The position numbers and the translations under genes were made by a program. The notes under the pieces were generated by a model, which saw nothing but the letters and a program-made list of their open reading frames with translations, searched no databases and had not been told where the DNA came from. Source: Symsagittifera roscoffensis (Eukaryota > Xenacoelomorpha > Acoela > Convolutidae). From it: a stretch of DNA of 64,000 bases. Where the stretch lies: positions 22,681,419-22,745,418 of the forward strand of contig NC_087070.1 of assembly GCF_963678635.1 (NCBI RefSeq), written 5' to 3'. Below, piece by piece: positions 13,201 through 22,015 of this stretch. The stretch's first letter is position 1. Each line of letters begins with the position of its first letter.

Positions 13201-15014
13201 GCTCTATCACGTGCTCTATTTTTGTTTACAATTTTTCTGGAGAAAGATATCTGGACTGTTCAAAGGCCAGGGAAGTTATGTTTGGGTATGTGTTTGTGTG
13301 TGTAGGAAGCGTACAGCAGTAGAGTGTTCCTGCAGCTGATCTCCAACTGGGAAAAGTTTGTGGTGTTCTTCAGTGGCTTCAGAGGCCCCCTCTCGTTCTG
13401 GCTGTCGATGTATGTCGCCGAGTGTTTCCGTGAGTTGAGATCCTCTTCATCACCACATGGTCATAACAACTGTAGGCTCACTGCCTAATTTCCAAATGGA
13501 CCATCTTCTCATGTGGCCGCAGAACCGAATGGCCAATAACTGTCTATCAACTTCCCCTATACTGTTCAAAAATGACTGAATTTTTTTAAAGTCATTTCGA
13601 TTGTTTGCATGATTACTGCAATTCAATTGGCTAGCTCATCGTTCGGCTAGGCGGGTATTCCCATTTTATTTTCAAACCCAATTCTTAAGTTCCGTGTGCT
13701 TCATTTGGACACAGTTCCGTTGTGTTGAGCACGTGATAGAGCGACTTAAACCCTGTAGCAACTGCAAAAGTCGCAGAAGTTTGGAAATAATGTCCCGACC
13801 ATGCAAATCTGGCTCAATTTTCTAATTTTGACAAGGCATTATATCAAGGCATTAAATGCAGACCTCGTTCGAATAAGAAGTAGGCTTTTTGAAAGTTAAG
13901 TCCGCATCACTTTGTCCTGGCAGCAATCGGACAAGAACGACAACACTAAATTTATTATTGTTTTGTTTTCGTAATCTCAAAGGCAAATTTAAAAAAAATT
14001 GATGATATCTTATTTTTAGTCAACGTTTTTGCTGTGTTTTTTATTTTTTTTAAAGCACTTGCTATCTAAACTGTTTTGTGAACTTGCATTGTTTTTAAGC
14101 ATACGAGTTAATGAGCCCCAAACTGAAGCAAGGCATCACCACAGCTGTTCTTGTGGCCATATTGGTGACAACTTTTGTCCAGGGTCCAACCATCAAGGCA
14201 TTCGCTGCATGTTTGGTCGGAAACCAAAGTTAGTCTTGTCTGAATTTAAATTTAGGAAATTTGAAGTATAACTATGTGCCAAATCTTATTTAGCTTTTAT
14301 TTATTTAGTGGTTTTTTTTATTTTTTTTTCAAGAAATTGAAAAAATTTTGTGCTCAAATTTTGGGGTTTGACTTAGGAATAAAGTAACTTCAATCGCCAA
14401 TTGGTAAGGCAATTAAAAAGTTAAACTAAAAATGTTGCGCAAAAAATGCCAGCGAAAAAATCGGCACCTGTTGATACGGTTTTCTCAAACTAAATTAAAT
14501 TTGATTCCAATGCAGAAAGTATAATGATTATTTAGTCTTGACATCCAAACATACATCTAGCGATGAGTTTATTGCTTAAGCCTCGGATGTCGATTTAAGA
14601 AAAAAAAACTAGCTGTTTATGTTTCCTTTTCCTTGAGCCCATTAACGTCTTCCAACTATCATCTGTTGGGATCTCTCTAATTATCTCCTCCCTGTTGTAA
14701 CCCAATGCCAATACTCTGACTATCTATGTCAACGGTTGAGCCTATGTGAATTTTGTCTCTATCAACCCACCTACCCTTTTGCAAAAGGAGGATAGTTGAA
14801 TGCATCTATCTATTGGCTATTTGTGTAGTTCCACTGGTCCAAAAGAGTCCCCGACGAGTAAGACGAAGAAAGAAATACCTCTCCGTGATCACATCTTCAA
14901 TTTCTGGGCCACTTAAAGCCGGCTTGAACTCAATAATCCAGAAACAATCAACGTGTTGCAGGTGTCGCAAAAAGACAGAACGAAAAGTTGGATTCAACCG
15001 TCAAAAAAGGGACC
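1032..15014 (+). CDS. Na+/H+ exchanger (SLC9/NHE family), multi-exon gene, partial
   Basis: Cation/proton antiporter; family members swap Na+ or K+ for H+ at the plasma or endosomal membrane. Proposed exons: 1032-1222, 2591-2713, 3693-3826, 4550-4639, possibly 6410-6664, 13006-13092, 13320-13429, 14100-14228 and 14829-15014 (runs into the N gap). Translated in order they follow the family's membrane-domain layout: a helix ending in IVEPLM joined to VFCLFYFSYIVAQMFGFGG, then HVIRGCLRILVSISEW, then NWSFAVSVFMFSFATRSV, then FFSGFRGPLSF (equivalent to the family's GLRGA segment), then TTFVQGPTIKAF (family VQG.TIKPL). Splice phases agree across the proposed joins, except that the route between 4639 and 13006 is uncertain. 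The 5' exons with the ion-binding helices and the remaining 3' exons lie outside the window or in the gap. The protein is divergent. Family assignment is firm; the exact exon edges are inferred. Confidence 0.8.
1664..2362. mobile_element. Tc1/mariner-like foldback MITE (699 bp)
   Basis: The two ends are long inverted copies of each other, about 300 bp per arm, separated by about 100 bp. The termini read CAGTGCTGATTTAAATTAA and its complement, and each end is flanked by the dinucleotide TA (1662-1663, 2363-2364). TA target duplication and a CAGTG terminus are typical of Tc1/mariner-derived elements. No transposase is present. It lies in an intron of the exchanger. Short open frames in it are incidental. 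Confidence 0.8.
2591..2713 (+). CDS. NHE exon: FCLFYFSYIVAQMFGFGG
   Basis: TTCATCAG precedes the exon. It joins in phase 0 to the previous exon, completing the family's EPL.VF..SY..AE pattern (here VFCLFYFSYIVAQMFG). It continues to the TEPRKEV region, where the family has YVE(A/P)N. The donor is uncertain: GTTTCA after 2707 or GTTTTT after 2713. Both keep phase 0. Confidence 0.7.
2932..3236. mobile_element. hAT-type MITE with 8-bp target duplication
   Basis: The left end CAAGGGCGGATTTAGG and the right end, whose complement is CAGGGGCGGATCTAGG, form terminal inverted repeats of the CAGGGGCGG type. CACTCAAC flanks both sides (2924-2931 and 3237-3244), an exact 8-bp duplication as made by hAT transposases. 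The interior has G-runs, C-runs and GGCGCCTTCGGCGC-like palindromes and no gene. Confidence 0.85.
3693..3826 (+). CDS. NHE exon: RSRHVIRGCLRILVSISEW
   Basis: The open frame RSRHVIRGCLRILVSISEW matches the family segment normally reading as basic-HTIKY...ASLSET. The donor GTAACT begins at 3827 and the exon ends in phase 2. The acceptor after CGAAG at 3692 is chosen because it restores phase 0; the better-looking TTTACAG at 3682 would put the frame out. Confidence 0.65.
4550..4639 (+). CDS. NHE exon: NWSFAVSVFMFSFATRSV
   Basis: TTTTGTAG precedes 4550. Joining GG from the previous exon to G completes a Gly codon followed by NWSFAVSVFMFSFATRSV, the family's W.F......F....R helix. The proposed donor is GTATGG after 4639 (phase 2). 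The frame stays open to a TGA at about 4742, so a later donor is possible. Confidence 0.65.
5255..5830 (+). repeat. Dispersed repeat R2 with direct terminal copies of a hairpin motif
   Basis: The segment starts with GGCAGTTGGAACATTCAGGG plus CTTTGCCCTG and ends with a near copy (GGCAGTAGGAACATTCAGGG plus TTTCGCCCTG, from about 5773). CAGGGCTTTGCCCTG at 5270-5284 is a perfect hairpin. The interior (5340-5650) is present in inverse orientation at about 42150-42480 and partly in direct orientation at about 44340-44480. The element class is unknown to me. Confidence 0.55.
6410..6664 (+). CDS. Histidine/asparagine-rich exon, possibly an exchanger loop exon
   Basis: An 85-codon open frame starts at ATG 6410 and ends at a good donor (AAA|GTAAGA, phase 0). 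It encodes a His/Gln cluster (HHHHQQHHQNHHQHHRHLHH), an Asn-rich stretch and NEKASSELSGISRK. Composition and the donor suggest a real exon rather than chance. It lies between exchanger exons on the same strand, and its phase-0 end fits the exon at 13006. That would make it an insertion in the loop after the NWSFAV helix. A weak acceptor at TTTTCAG (6425-6431) also exists, but its phase does not fit the donor at 4639. It could instead be the first exon of a separate gene. Confidence 0.4.
6872..7305. mobile_element. hAT-type MITE, inverted copy, with 8-bp target duplication
   Basis: The termini are CAGGCGCGGATCTAGGAG on the left and the complement of CAGTAGCAGAATTAGGG on the right. AACTGAAT flanks both ends (6864-6871 and 7306-7313). 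The interior shares the G-runs, GGGGTCGAATCCCTGAG and GGCGCC blocks with the copy at 2932-3236, in the opposite orientation. Confidence 0.8.
7398..7443 (-). repeat. R2 hairpin fragment (reverse orientation)
   Basis: GACTGCTCGTATGAGGGCAA followed by AGCCCTGAATGTTCCGACTG is the reverse complement of the terminal motif at 5255-5330, including the stem-loop. Confidence 0.5.
7690..7790 (+). repeat. Possible tRNA-derived SINE head
   Basis: GGATAGTTCAATGGCTAGCG resembles a pol III A box within a tRNA D-arm, and TTTGATCGATCCC about 45 bp later resembles a B box. The cloverleaf is not convincing, so I do not call a functional tRNA. Confidence 0.25.
7980..8869. other. Intronic sequence, no gene seen
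   Basis: AT-rich sequence. Apart from the R1 right-end copy near 8147-8240 I see no coding or structural signal. Confidence 0.5.
8870..9450 (+). repeat. Dispersed repeat R1, copy 1
   Basis: Begins with AAGGATAGCCGGTTACTGTG and a hairpin (CTGTGCAAGTTGCACAG at 8894-8910) next to GTTCCGACC. Ends with ACACTCGAATACAAAGTTTC then TTGTCGGAACAA. Homologous, diverged sequence is at 20130-20750, and isolated copies of the right end are at about 8147-8195 and 10499-10556. It is noncoding; the open frames in it are not shared between copies. Confidence 0.55.
9450..11277. other. Intronic sequence with repeat fragments
   Basis: Contains an R1 right-end copy (about 10499-10556) and a 53-bp tandem duplication. 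The open frames of 60-90 codons here show no family resemblance. Confidence 0.4.
10652..10745 (+). repeat. 53-bp tandem duplication
   Basis: GCATTATGATGTTCTTAATT starts at 10652 and again at 10705. The shared run continues to ATCATTTCG in both copies with no mismatch that I see, indicating a recent duplication. Confidence 0.8.
11280..12475. mobile_element. Foldback element with TA target site, AT-rich arms and C/G-run core (1.2 kb)
   Basis: The left end CCCGCAGCGGAGTTTCATGG (+ATAATAATC) is mirrored at the right end (complement CCCGCACCGGAGTTCCATGG +ATAATAATC), with TA on both flanks (11278-11279, 12476-12477). Inside the arms, many copies of short words such as AATCCATTATAATC and AATCGATTATAATC occur in both orientations. 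The core has several runs of 10-17 C followed by complementary G-rich sequence. No transposase is present. The TA duplication suggests Tc1/mariner or a similar family. Related sequence is at 40302 and probably 33360-33880. Confidence 0.75.
12845..12872 (+). repeat. (GTT)n microsatellite
   Basis: About eight uninterrupted GTT triplets. Confidence 0.9.
13006..13092 (+). CDS. NHE loop exon: Ser/acidic segment
   Basis: Between acceptor TTCTGCCAG and donor GTAGTT the frame reads VSDLSGTSSTDEEVSLESCS followed by a short PRKG..LEL tail. It ends in phase 2, which fits the next exon, and would lie in the cytoplasmic loop just before the GFRGPLSF helix. An alternative acceptor after GCGAG (start 12994) would join directly to the exon ending at 4639. 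The segment shows no family motif, so the call rests on phase and composition. Confidence 0.45.
13320..13429 (+). CDS. NHE exon: FFSGFRGPLSF helix
   Basis: Encodes RVFLQLISNWEKFVVFFSGF then RGPLSFWLSMYVAECF. The GFRGPLSF core corresponds to the family's highly conserved GGLRGA(V/I)(A/S)F. The upstream acceptor is CAG at 13317-13319 or CAG at 13314-13316, which keeps phase. The donor is GTGAGT after 13429 (phase 1). Confidence 0.75.
14100..14228 (+). CDS. NHE exon: TTAVLVAILVTTFVQGPTIK
   Basis: The phase-1/2 join to the previous exon is consistent. The exon encodes KLKQGITTAVLVAILVTTFV then QGPTIKAFAACLVG, matching the last membrane helix of NHE proteins (TT..V..TV..QG.TIKPL). TTTTTAAG precedes it and GTTAGT follows (phase 1). 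Confidence 0.75.
14829..15014 (+). CDS. NHE exon: start of cytoplasmic tail, cut by sequence gap
   Basis: After TTTGTGTAG the phase-1 join opens a frame PLVQKSPRRVRRRKKYLSVI followed by a short amphipathic stretch and basic residues. It occupies the position of the juxtamembrane basic region and the following amphipathic helix of NHE tails. It stays open for 62 codons up to the run of N at 15015. The exon end and the rest of the tail are not visible. Confidence 0.5.
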
Positions 15015-15214
15015 NNNNNNNNNNNNNNNNNNNNNNNNNNNNNNNNNNNNNNNNNNNNNNNNNNNNNNNNNNNNNNNNNNNNNNNNNNNNNNNNNNNNNN
15101 NNNNNNNNNNNNNNNNNNNNNNNNNNNNNNNNNNNNNNNNNNNNNNNNNNNNNNNNNNNNNNNNNNNNNNNNNNNNNNNNNNNNNNNNNNNNNNNNNNNN
15201 NNNNNNNNNNNNNN
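15015..15214. other. Assembly gap (200 N)
   Basis: Exactly 200 unknown bases, probably a gap of arbitrary size. It removes the end of an exchanger exon and the left end of the hAT-type MITE that follows. Confidence 1.
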
Positions 15215-15546
15215 CAGTTGGACGGAAAAGGAAAAAAATCCCAATTTTTTGTCGACCGATCTTAAAAACTTTCCCAAGGCGCCAACATATACTAATGGTT
15301 TGGAGGAATCGCCCGCTTCTAAAAATCTTTAGGGGATTTTTTGATCAGAACCTTCAAAAACTGCTTAAAAACAACTTTTTTTATCTGTTCTTTCAAAAGT
15401 TTGCCTGCGTTGAAGTAAATTTTGTCAAAATAGGGTTTTTATTGTGATTTCGGAGAGCTCGGAAAATCAATTTGATCGGTCAAAAAGAAACAAAACTTTA
15501 ATTTTTTAAGAACCACATCTTAAAGAAAATTCTAGATCCGCCCCTG
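15215..15546. mobile_element. hAT-type MITE, left end lost in gap
   Basis: The right end (CTAGATCCGCCCCTG) and internal blocks (GTCGACCGATC, AAGGCGCC) match the element at 2932-3236. The right flank CAATAGAT would be the target duplication; its partner should lie in the gap. Confidence 0.65.
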
Positions 15547-16780
15547 CAATAGATACTATTTACTTGCATGAGACCCGGGTCAGGGCTACATCTGAGCAAG
15601 CGGAGAAAGTGGATTTCCGTAAATGATTTATCTTTGACGTTTTGCTCTCATCGGTCGCTAAATACAGTCAAAAAACCCAAAAACTCCTTCTTTTCCCAAA
15701 GTTTTGAAATAAGTTCATCGAAAAAATTTTTTCCAGATGATTTAATTTAAAGTTGTTTTACGCTACAGACGAAAAAAGACATCGAATAATTTCATAAAAC
15801 TTCAAACATTTAACGACGGAGATATTTCGGACACAAAATTATTTTCCAAGAAGAAGTTCCAAGTTTTAGTTTTCAACTGATGAAATGAATAAAAAATATT
15901 TTCAAATTTTCAAGTTACTGCCGTTTTCTTAACAATTATATAACAATTCACAGAGGAAGTTTTGTCATATGATGATTGAAATTCTTTCTTCGAATACAAA
16001 CTGATAAAATACCGTACAAAATTGTTTTCATGGCATCGTTTGGCCATTCAATTGGAAGTCGTTAGGGAAGTATAATTCGTGTCAAAATCTTCTGTGACAG
16101 CAGAAGCGATTAAATTTCTAAGTTTGGACTCAAATGTTTCAATTGGAAAGCTAAGAATCTAAGCTAGGCACTCATCTAAGTTTCTCTTTTCTTGAAAAAT
16201 TATGCAACAAATCCTTAAGCTACGGAATAATATTTAACTCAGAGTTTGGAATTCTAAATTAATTGCTAAATAAAAACTTGTCTTAGAGATTAAAAAAATT
16301 CAATTCTATCAATGTGATTAGAAGACTAATACGAGGGCCTAACTTACAAACTAAGCGATCCAACGAACAATTTTATGACCAAAGATTCCAATTGCTTTTA
16401 CTGTTCACTGAAAGTGTTAACATTACGTACAATTCATGGTTCACTTAAATTGAACGTCCAAACGACGTCTTGAGAACTTGAACTTCACGGTTTTTATCCG
16501 GTTATGTTCGATTAAACAGCTTCATCCATCTTGTGTCAAACTTTCAAACGAAAATCTCCAGTAGTTGTAGCGAAAATGGCAGAAACGTAAAAACAAGTTT
16601 GTTCATTTCATCGCTCAAAAACTAAGAAGTGCAACCTAATTGTTCCGTCACTGTAGATCAGGGAGAAACGACGATTCTGGCGCACTATTTCTTTTATGCC
16701 GAATGTAAGCGCAGGCTAGCGAAGCGGACCAATCGTTCGTTAATTGCCAACGCCGTTTGTTCTCGAGAATTCATTAGAAT
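15547..16780. other. No gene seen
   Basis: AT-rich sequence. A more GC-balanced stretch at about 16670-16770 is open on both strands and could be a small exon of the minus-strand gene, but nothing identifies it. Confidence 0.4.
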
Positions 16781-16782
16781 TT

Positions 16783-16905
16783 GGGGAGCGGTGGTGAAGT
16801 GGTTACATCTTCGCCTCTCAATCGAAAGGTCGGATGTTGGAGGCCCACCATGATCCGTGCTCGTTGCTTGAGGATGAAGCAACATTACCCAGCCCAGAAA
16901 AATAA
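16783..16905 (+). repeat. tRNA-derived SINE
   Basis: A tRNA-like head GGGAGCGGTGGTGAAGTGGT has an A-box-like word; CGCCTCTCAATCGAAAGGTC and GGATGTTGGAG follow in the anticodon-arm and B-box positions. The unrelated body (CCGTGCTCGTTGCTTGAGGA, AACATTACCCAGCCC) then leads to an A-rich end. This is the architecture of animal tRNA-derived SINEs rather than a working tRNA gene. Confidence 0.6.
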
Positions 16906-17295
16906 CCAAAAAAGTTGCAAGTAATCTGTTTTTGCTGAATAGTCATAGCTTGTGACCTTATCACAACTTAGTTTTATAGTGATTAATTTAGGCGCGAAAA
17001 ACTATTCTCCAGTGTTTTTTTCTAACCCTATCGTTACAACCCCAAAAAATTGTATCATTTTGGTTTTTGATGAATTTGCAAAAATCGGATCAGAATGTCA
17101 ACAAAAATCAAAATTGACTTCTCATTTTTAATCTATGGGTGGAAGAATGCGTCGATAATTGGAATGTATGAATAATCGAATTTTGTGTTTTTTGGTTTAC
17201 GCCAAAGATTAAATGTCTCGAGAAAATGACAACAGTTTGTTCTCCATTTTTGTCTGTAGGAAAGCTTATGATCCGAGTTCTACAAATTCATTGGC

Positions 17296-18192
17296 TCAAT
17301 TTACCTTATTCCCACAAGTCAGGCTGTCGTTTTTCAGTCGGTCCAATAAAAACGTTTTGTTGTACGTCCAATTTGTATTGAGAAGTTCCAGAATATTCTC
17401 AACTTTGGCCGAAAAACCTATTTGGTTTTCACTTTGGTCTGACAAATGATCGCTTAGTGTTGGTAGTCCAGTAATATTTGTAAGTTTAAATGTCTCAGAT
17501 TCGTTTCGATAATCGAATGCATCAGAGATAATCGTTTTTTGACATCTTAGCAAACGATAACGTGGAATATAAAAATATTGTTCACCTCTTGAAGTTGCAG
17601 TTATCAATGAATTTATTAATCTTGAGGTTGAGTCTCTTGAAAAAAATAAGTCACCATCTAAAGGAAAAACCCACGCTGGTGTAGGTTTGATGCTCATCGC
17701 TTTCTGAATACCAAAGTTTCCTGCAGTATTAATTTGATACATGTATTTTGAAAACTGGTCAGTAGAATTATTCTCAGCACAGCCAGGAACATTATAAAAC
17801 AACTGATCATAACTAATCAATAAATTTTCTAAGTTGCTTATTTCAGTAGCGTTACAACTACACCCAATAATCCATAGTTTTTTGACACAGTCTGAGGACT
17901 CTGAAAGTGAAATTTCGTTATTCAAAATATCAGCTAAATTTAAATTTATTTGCTGTGGGCTTTGCATTGAAAATAAATTAGCACCCAAAAATCGAATTAG
18001 TAGAATAGTTTCACCATCCAAGGAAGTGTTTTCCAATTTACCACATAGTGATTTTTCAGAATTTTCTAAGAGACTTCCTGAAACTGCCCTCGAAAGAATT
18101 AATTCGGGTTTCCATGTAAATCGAATAATCGAGTATAAAAGTAAACACATGGATAAAACTAAAAATATTTTCTCGACTGGTCTACTTTTCAT
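17296..18192 (-). CDS. Type II membrane glycosyltransferase-like protein
   Basis: A 298-codon uninterrupted frame. Residues 1-10 are basic, about 10-26 form a signal anchor (FLVLSMCLLLYSIIRF), and the rest would be luminal with several N-glycosylation sequons (NTS, NAT, NNST, NES, NIT, NWT, NKT, NDS). Around residues 150-190 is a segment with the pattern N..G.......P.....WVFPLDGDLFF. A W..(P/L)LDGD motif preceded by an N/G helix is characteristic of GT-A-type transferases, where the DGD acids bind metal and sugar nucleotide. Gene order gives no clue to its substrate. It ends CGNK|GTAAAT, so the frame may stop in an intron and continue in an exon at lower coordinates; otherwise it is a short, complete protein. 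Which transferase family it belongs to is not resolved. Confidence 0.55.
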   Translation of the reverse strand: MKSRPVEKIFLVLSMCLLLYSIIRFTWKPELILSRAVSGSLLENSEKSLCGKLENTSLDGETILLIRFLGANLFSMQSPQQINLNLADILNNEISLSESSDCVKKLWIIGCSCNATEISNLENLLISYDQLFYNVPGCAENNSTDQFSKYMYQINTAGNFGIQKAMSIKPTPAWVFPLDGDLFFSRDSTSRLINSLITATSRGEQYFYIPRYRLLRCQKTIISDAFDYRNESETFKLTNITGLPTLSDHLSDQSENQIGFSAKVENILELLNTNWTYNKTFLLDRLKNDSLTCGNKVN

Positions 18193-18299
18193 TGCTGGAA
18201 AAGCAAAAATTTATCGAAAAGATAACAAGAAAAAGTTGTCAATAAAGTTTAATTTATCGATGCATAAACAGATTATGGCGCTATACATAAATCATTGAA

Positions 18300-19034
18300 T
18301 TGAAAAAAAAACCGCTGTGCAAATGACACACGCCGTATGGTGGAAAAAGTTACAACATCAAAATCTAGCTATAACAAAACTTTTTCGGATGCTAATAGAT
18401 TGAAAATAATAACATCAACTGTCAATGAATGAGTTTTTCCCACAATGAAAGCTTTTATAAAAAGAGATATTGACAAATGAGAGTTGTGTTTTAAATGAAT
18501 ACTGTGTTTAATGATGGTTACTTGGGTTATTTTATGTTGCAAAACAATTGGCGACTCTTATCAGATGGAAAAAGAATGAACTTTCTACGCTATTCTTTGG
18601 GCTAATAGTCTTCCGTTCTGACAGGTTGGGAGTCTTTCTGAGCTAATATCCGCTCCATAGAATTAAATGCAAAAGAAATTCATCAGATAAACAAATAAAA
18701 GCCGATTATCTGAAGTTATGCCCATATTAAAAAGTGAAAAAGTGGAAACTTCTACAATTTGATCACCGCTAATTGACAGCAAAGTAAGACAGATGCTGTT
18801 AGTAAGCTGAAAAATATTGGTTTTCGGAACCTTTGTTGAAGTTTTATCGAAATTGAAGGCCATACCAATCCATATATTGAACAAAATTAACCGGAATGTT
18901 TAAGTGATGGTTAAAAAAATTTCTTTTTATAATCTGTAGAACATTGCTATAGTCATACGATTCCAATAGTATGGACGAATGATAATATACAACTTTTTGA
19001 ATTTGAGGTGAATGATCCGTTCGCGGCCGTTATG
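18300..19034. other. No gene seen
   Basis: AT-rich sequence upstream of the minus-strand gene. It may hold that gene's promoter, but no site stands out. Confidence 0.4.
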
Positions 19035-20290
19035 CATGGACCAATTTGACAAGGGGCTGATTAAGGGGGGGGGGGCGATTATTACGCTTTCCCTCTCTTC
19101 AAGGATCCGATCCCCTGTCAAAAACAGAGGTGTAAACAATTTATAGTTTTTTTTAAAATAATGTTTTAGTGAAATCATAAAAAGGTACGATAATAATTTT
19201 ATATTATTAAATAACTCTTAAAAAAGTTTTCTTATAAATTCAAACCCGGATAATTTGTGGTCTGTAAGTTCTCTTAAATTATCCTTATTTATGTTGAAAA
19301 TATTTTGACCAAGATTGACAGCAAAAGTGATGAATAGTTTTATAAAAAAACATTAAACACTTTATGAATTGTTTTTGAAGCGTTTTAATCGATTCCCCAG
19401 TAGACTAGAACTCAAATTCTGTTAAGAACCTTCCTGAAGAGCAGAGTCTTTTTGTGAAAAGTTTTTACCATTCATTGTGCCAGTTCCGATTTTTCAAATT
19501 ATGATAAAATAATAGCAAGGATAGTCGGTTACTGTGCAAGTAGCACAGAATGTTCCGACTAGTTTTTAGAAAACTACGGTTTAGATTTTTTCTCCAAATT
19601 AGAGCAGTTTTTTCTGCTTTGTGTGATAGAAGTATCTGACGTAAAAAAATAGTTTAAGCATATTAGACAGTCATATTAGTCATATTCTGACTGAGATTAC
19701 GCTTCCCCTCTCTTCAAGATCCGATCGCTTGTCAAAAATAGAGGTGTAGAAAATTTAAATTTTTTTTTCAAAATATTGTTTTAGCGAAATAAAAAGGTAC
19801 TATAAAATTTTATATTATAATATAATTCTTAAAAAAATGTTCTTATAAAAATAAACCCGGATAAGTTGTGTTCTGTAAGTTCGCGTAAGTTATCCTGACT
19901 TATGTTAAAAGCATTCTGACCGAGATTGACAGCAAATGTGATGAATAGTTTTGCGAAACATTAAACGCTTTATGAATTTTTTTGAAGCGTTTTAATCGAT
20001 TCCCCAGTAGAGTAGAACTCAAATTCTGTTAAGAGCCTTACTGAAGAGCAGAGTCTTCCTTTTTGTGAAAATTCTTTAGCATTTTTTTTGCCAGTTCCGT
20101 TTTTTCATATTATGATAATATGAAAACAAGGATGGCCGGTTTTTGTGCAAGAAGCACAGAAGGTTCCGACTATAGTCTTTAGAAAACTACGGCTTAAAAA
20201 GTTTTTTTTTCAAATTAATCTAGTTTTTTCTGCTTGGTGTGATAGAAGGATCTGACGCAAAATAATAGTTTCAGAATATTAGACAGTCTT
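19035..20290 (+). repeat. Direct duplication of about 0.6 kb containing MITE and R1 pieces
   Basis: The sequence from about 19081 (ATTACGCTTTCCCTCTCTTC) recurs from about 19694 (ATTACGCTTCCCCTCTCTTC), and homology continues through AATCGATTCCCCAGTAGA and a R1 left end (hairpin CTGTGCAAG.AGCACAG) in both. The two copies differ by many substitutions and small indels, so the event is old. The first copy begins with a C/G-rich hAT-like end (about 19040-19120). Confidence 0.7.
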
Positions 20291-20750
20291 TTGAATTTAA
20301 GCCTATTGGAGAAAAAACTTTGCAGAAAAATGACTAGAAAAACTAAAAAATTATACAATTAAATTTTTTTTTCAAAATTTTTTTTTTGTTCCCAAAATGA
20401 AGCTAAAAACCTCAAAAACTAATTTATTTGCTTAAAGCGAAGTTTTAAGGTATTAAGTTAGACATGAATAAGGCATTTCAGCTGTTGCAAGCCTGCTCGC
20501 CTGCTTTATTTGCTCGAACAAAGACGAAAAATCAAATTTTTCAAACCGTTTTTTTCCACACAAGAAAAAAAATTAAGGAAATTTTTTAATTTAGTTTCAA
20601 ATATGATTGAAAAGGCTATAATTTGATTTAAATTTCAATTCTTTCCGATGATTGTTTGTGGTTCCTGATTTTGCGTGGAAAACAAAAAAAACTAAAACAC
20701 ACCAAAATACAAAATTCCTCCCCATTTTTAATGGTCGGAACAAAAAGGTA
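20130..20750 (+). repeat. Dispersed repeat R1, copy 2
   Basis: Starts AAGGATGGCCGGTTTTTGTG with the diverged hairpin and GTTCCGAC. Shares AAATGACTAGAAAAAC with copy 1 and ends with CAAAATACAAAATTCC then ATGGTCGGAACAA. Confidence 0.5.
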
Positions 20751-21887
20751 CGGGTTCACTAACGGGCAAGAAGTGTTAGCAACTGGGTACAGTCCGGATG
20801 ACTGGTAATTGAGGGTATCAAAATAAAAATTTTCGAAACTCAGGTTAACACTAGTCATCTTCAATTAAATTTCCAAAAGTTCCTAAAACATTTGAAGTTT
20901 TCGCGAAAAAACTAGATTATAACAGACCCTGAGATTTTGATATAATTGGTTATTGCCTACATCAGACTTTTTTTGATCTAAGAAAATTGATTATTTAAGC
21001 TTAAAATGACATAACCATACAACTTTTTCAATCGATTATGCTAGATAAAGTTTTGTAAGTTTGTACTGACAAACTACAAAAACGGCCAATAACCTTTCTA
21101 TTGAACTGATTACGGACAGTTTTTGTTTAAACTGTATGGTTAGCTTTTGTATCAATCAATTAGGAGCTCTGCGGGATCATAAGAAAAACATAATCTATTT
21201 TTTGTTTGGCAATTATTTGAAGTTTTCTCAAAACTGAATTGCTTGAAAAAATTAGAACAATGTACAACATCAAAAAGTAAAATTGATTTGCAAATGAATC
21301 TAATCAAGTTTCAGATGTTTTTACAAATTTACCGAATCAATTTTTAGACGCTAAACAACGACAACAATTTGATTTTTAATGCATAAAACACGTCTAACTC
21401 ACATGAAAGTGTCAATCAATTTTATACCTATACAGATTTTATATTGTCTTGTCGCTGAAAAAATTTTTAAATTACAAACCACTGCAATTGTTATTGCTAC
21501 TATGAGTCGCTTAAAACAATTTCAGGATTTTACTGAGCATGAAGTTAGAATACATTAGGTTGCGTTCAAAAAAGGAAAACATGAATTTGAGCGAAAAAAA
21601 ATGTCAATAACATGGTTCCTTTTGTTCTTCGGTAAAGTGAGCAGCGAGAGTATCTCTTTGCGTGCTAAAATTTCTATTTTGAGTAATTTTTCAAAAAACC
21701 GTACTTGTTTCAGAAAATATTTGAGCTCAATTAAATCAATTTCAGAGTTTGACTAATGTTCATTCTGCCTATGATTCTCTCAAAACTCTTGAAGTAGTTC
21801 ACATATCTTAGAACGTTTTTGTTTCAGGCTAAAACTCTCAACTTTCCTTGGTTTATTAAAACTTAATTTAATTTAATTGTTTTCCGA
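20751..21887. other. No gene seen
   Basis: AT-rich, low-complexity sequence before the Ty3 cluster. No open frame with family resemblance and no obvious repeats. Confidence 0.5.
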
Positions 21888-22015
21888 AATATTTGCGATG
21901 CAACAGAGCAAAAAAATTCAAAAATCAAAACAATTGTACTATAACTGGGGTCTTATCAACGAAACGATCCAAAAAAATGAAAACAGAATGTTCGTATTGC
22001 GTTCTTATTCCTCTT

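Noticed and set aside
14753-15447. Apparent frames of 109-170 codons around the gap
   Set aside because: They are open only because N bases cannot encode stops. Only the part up to 15014 is supported, as an exchanger exon.
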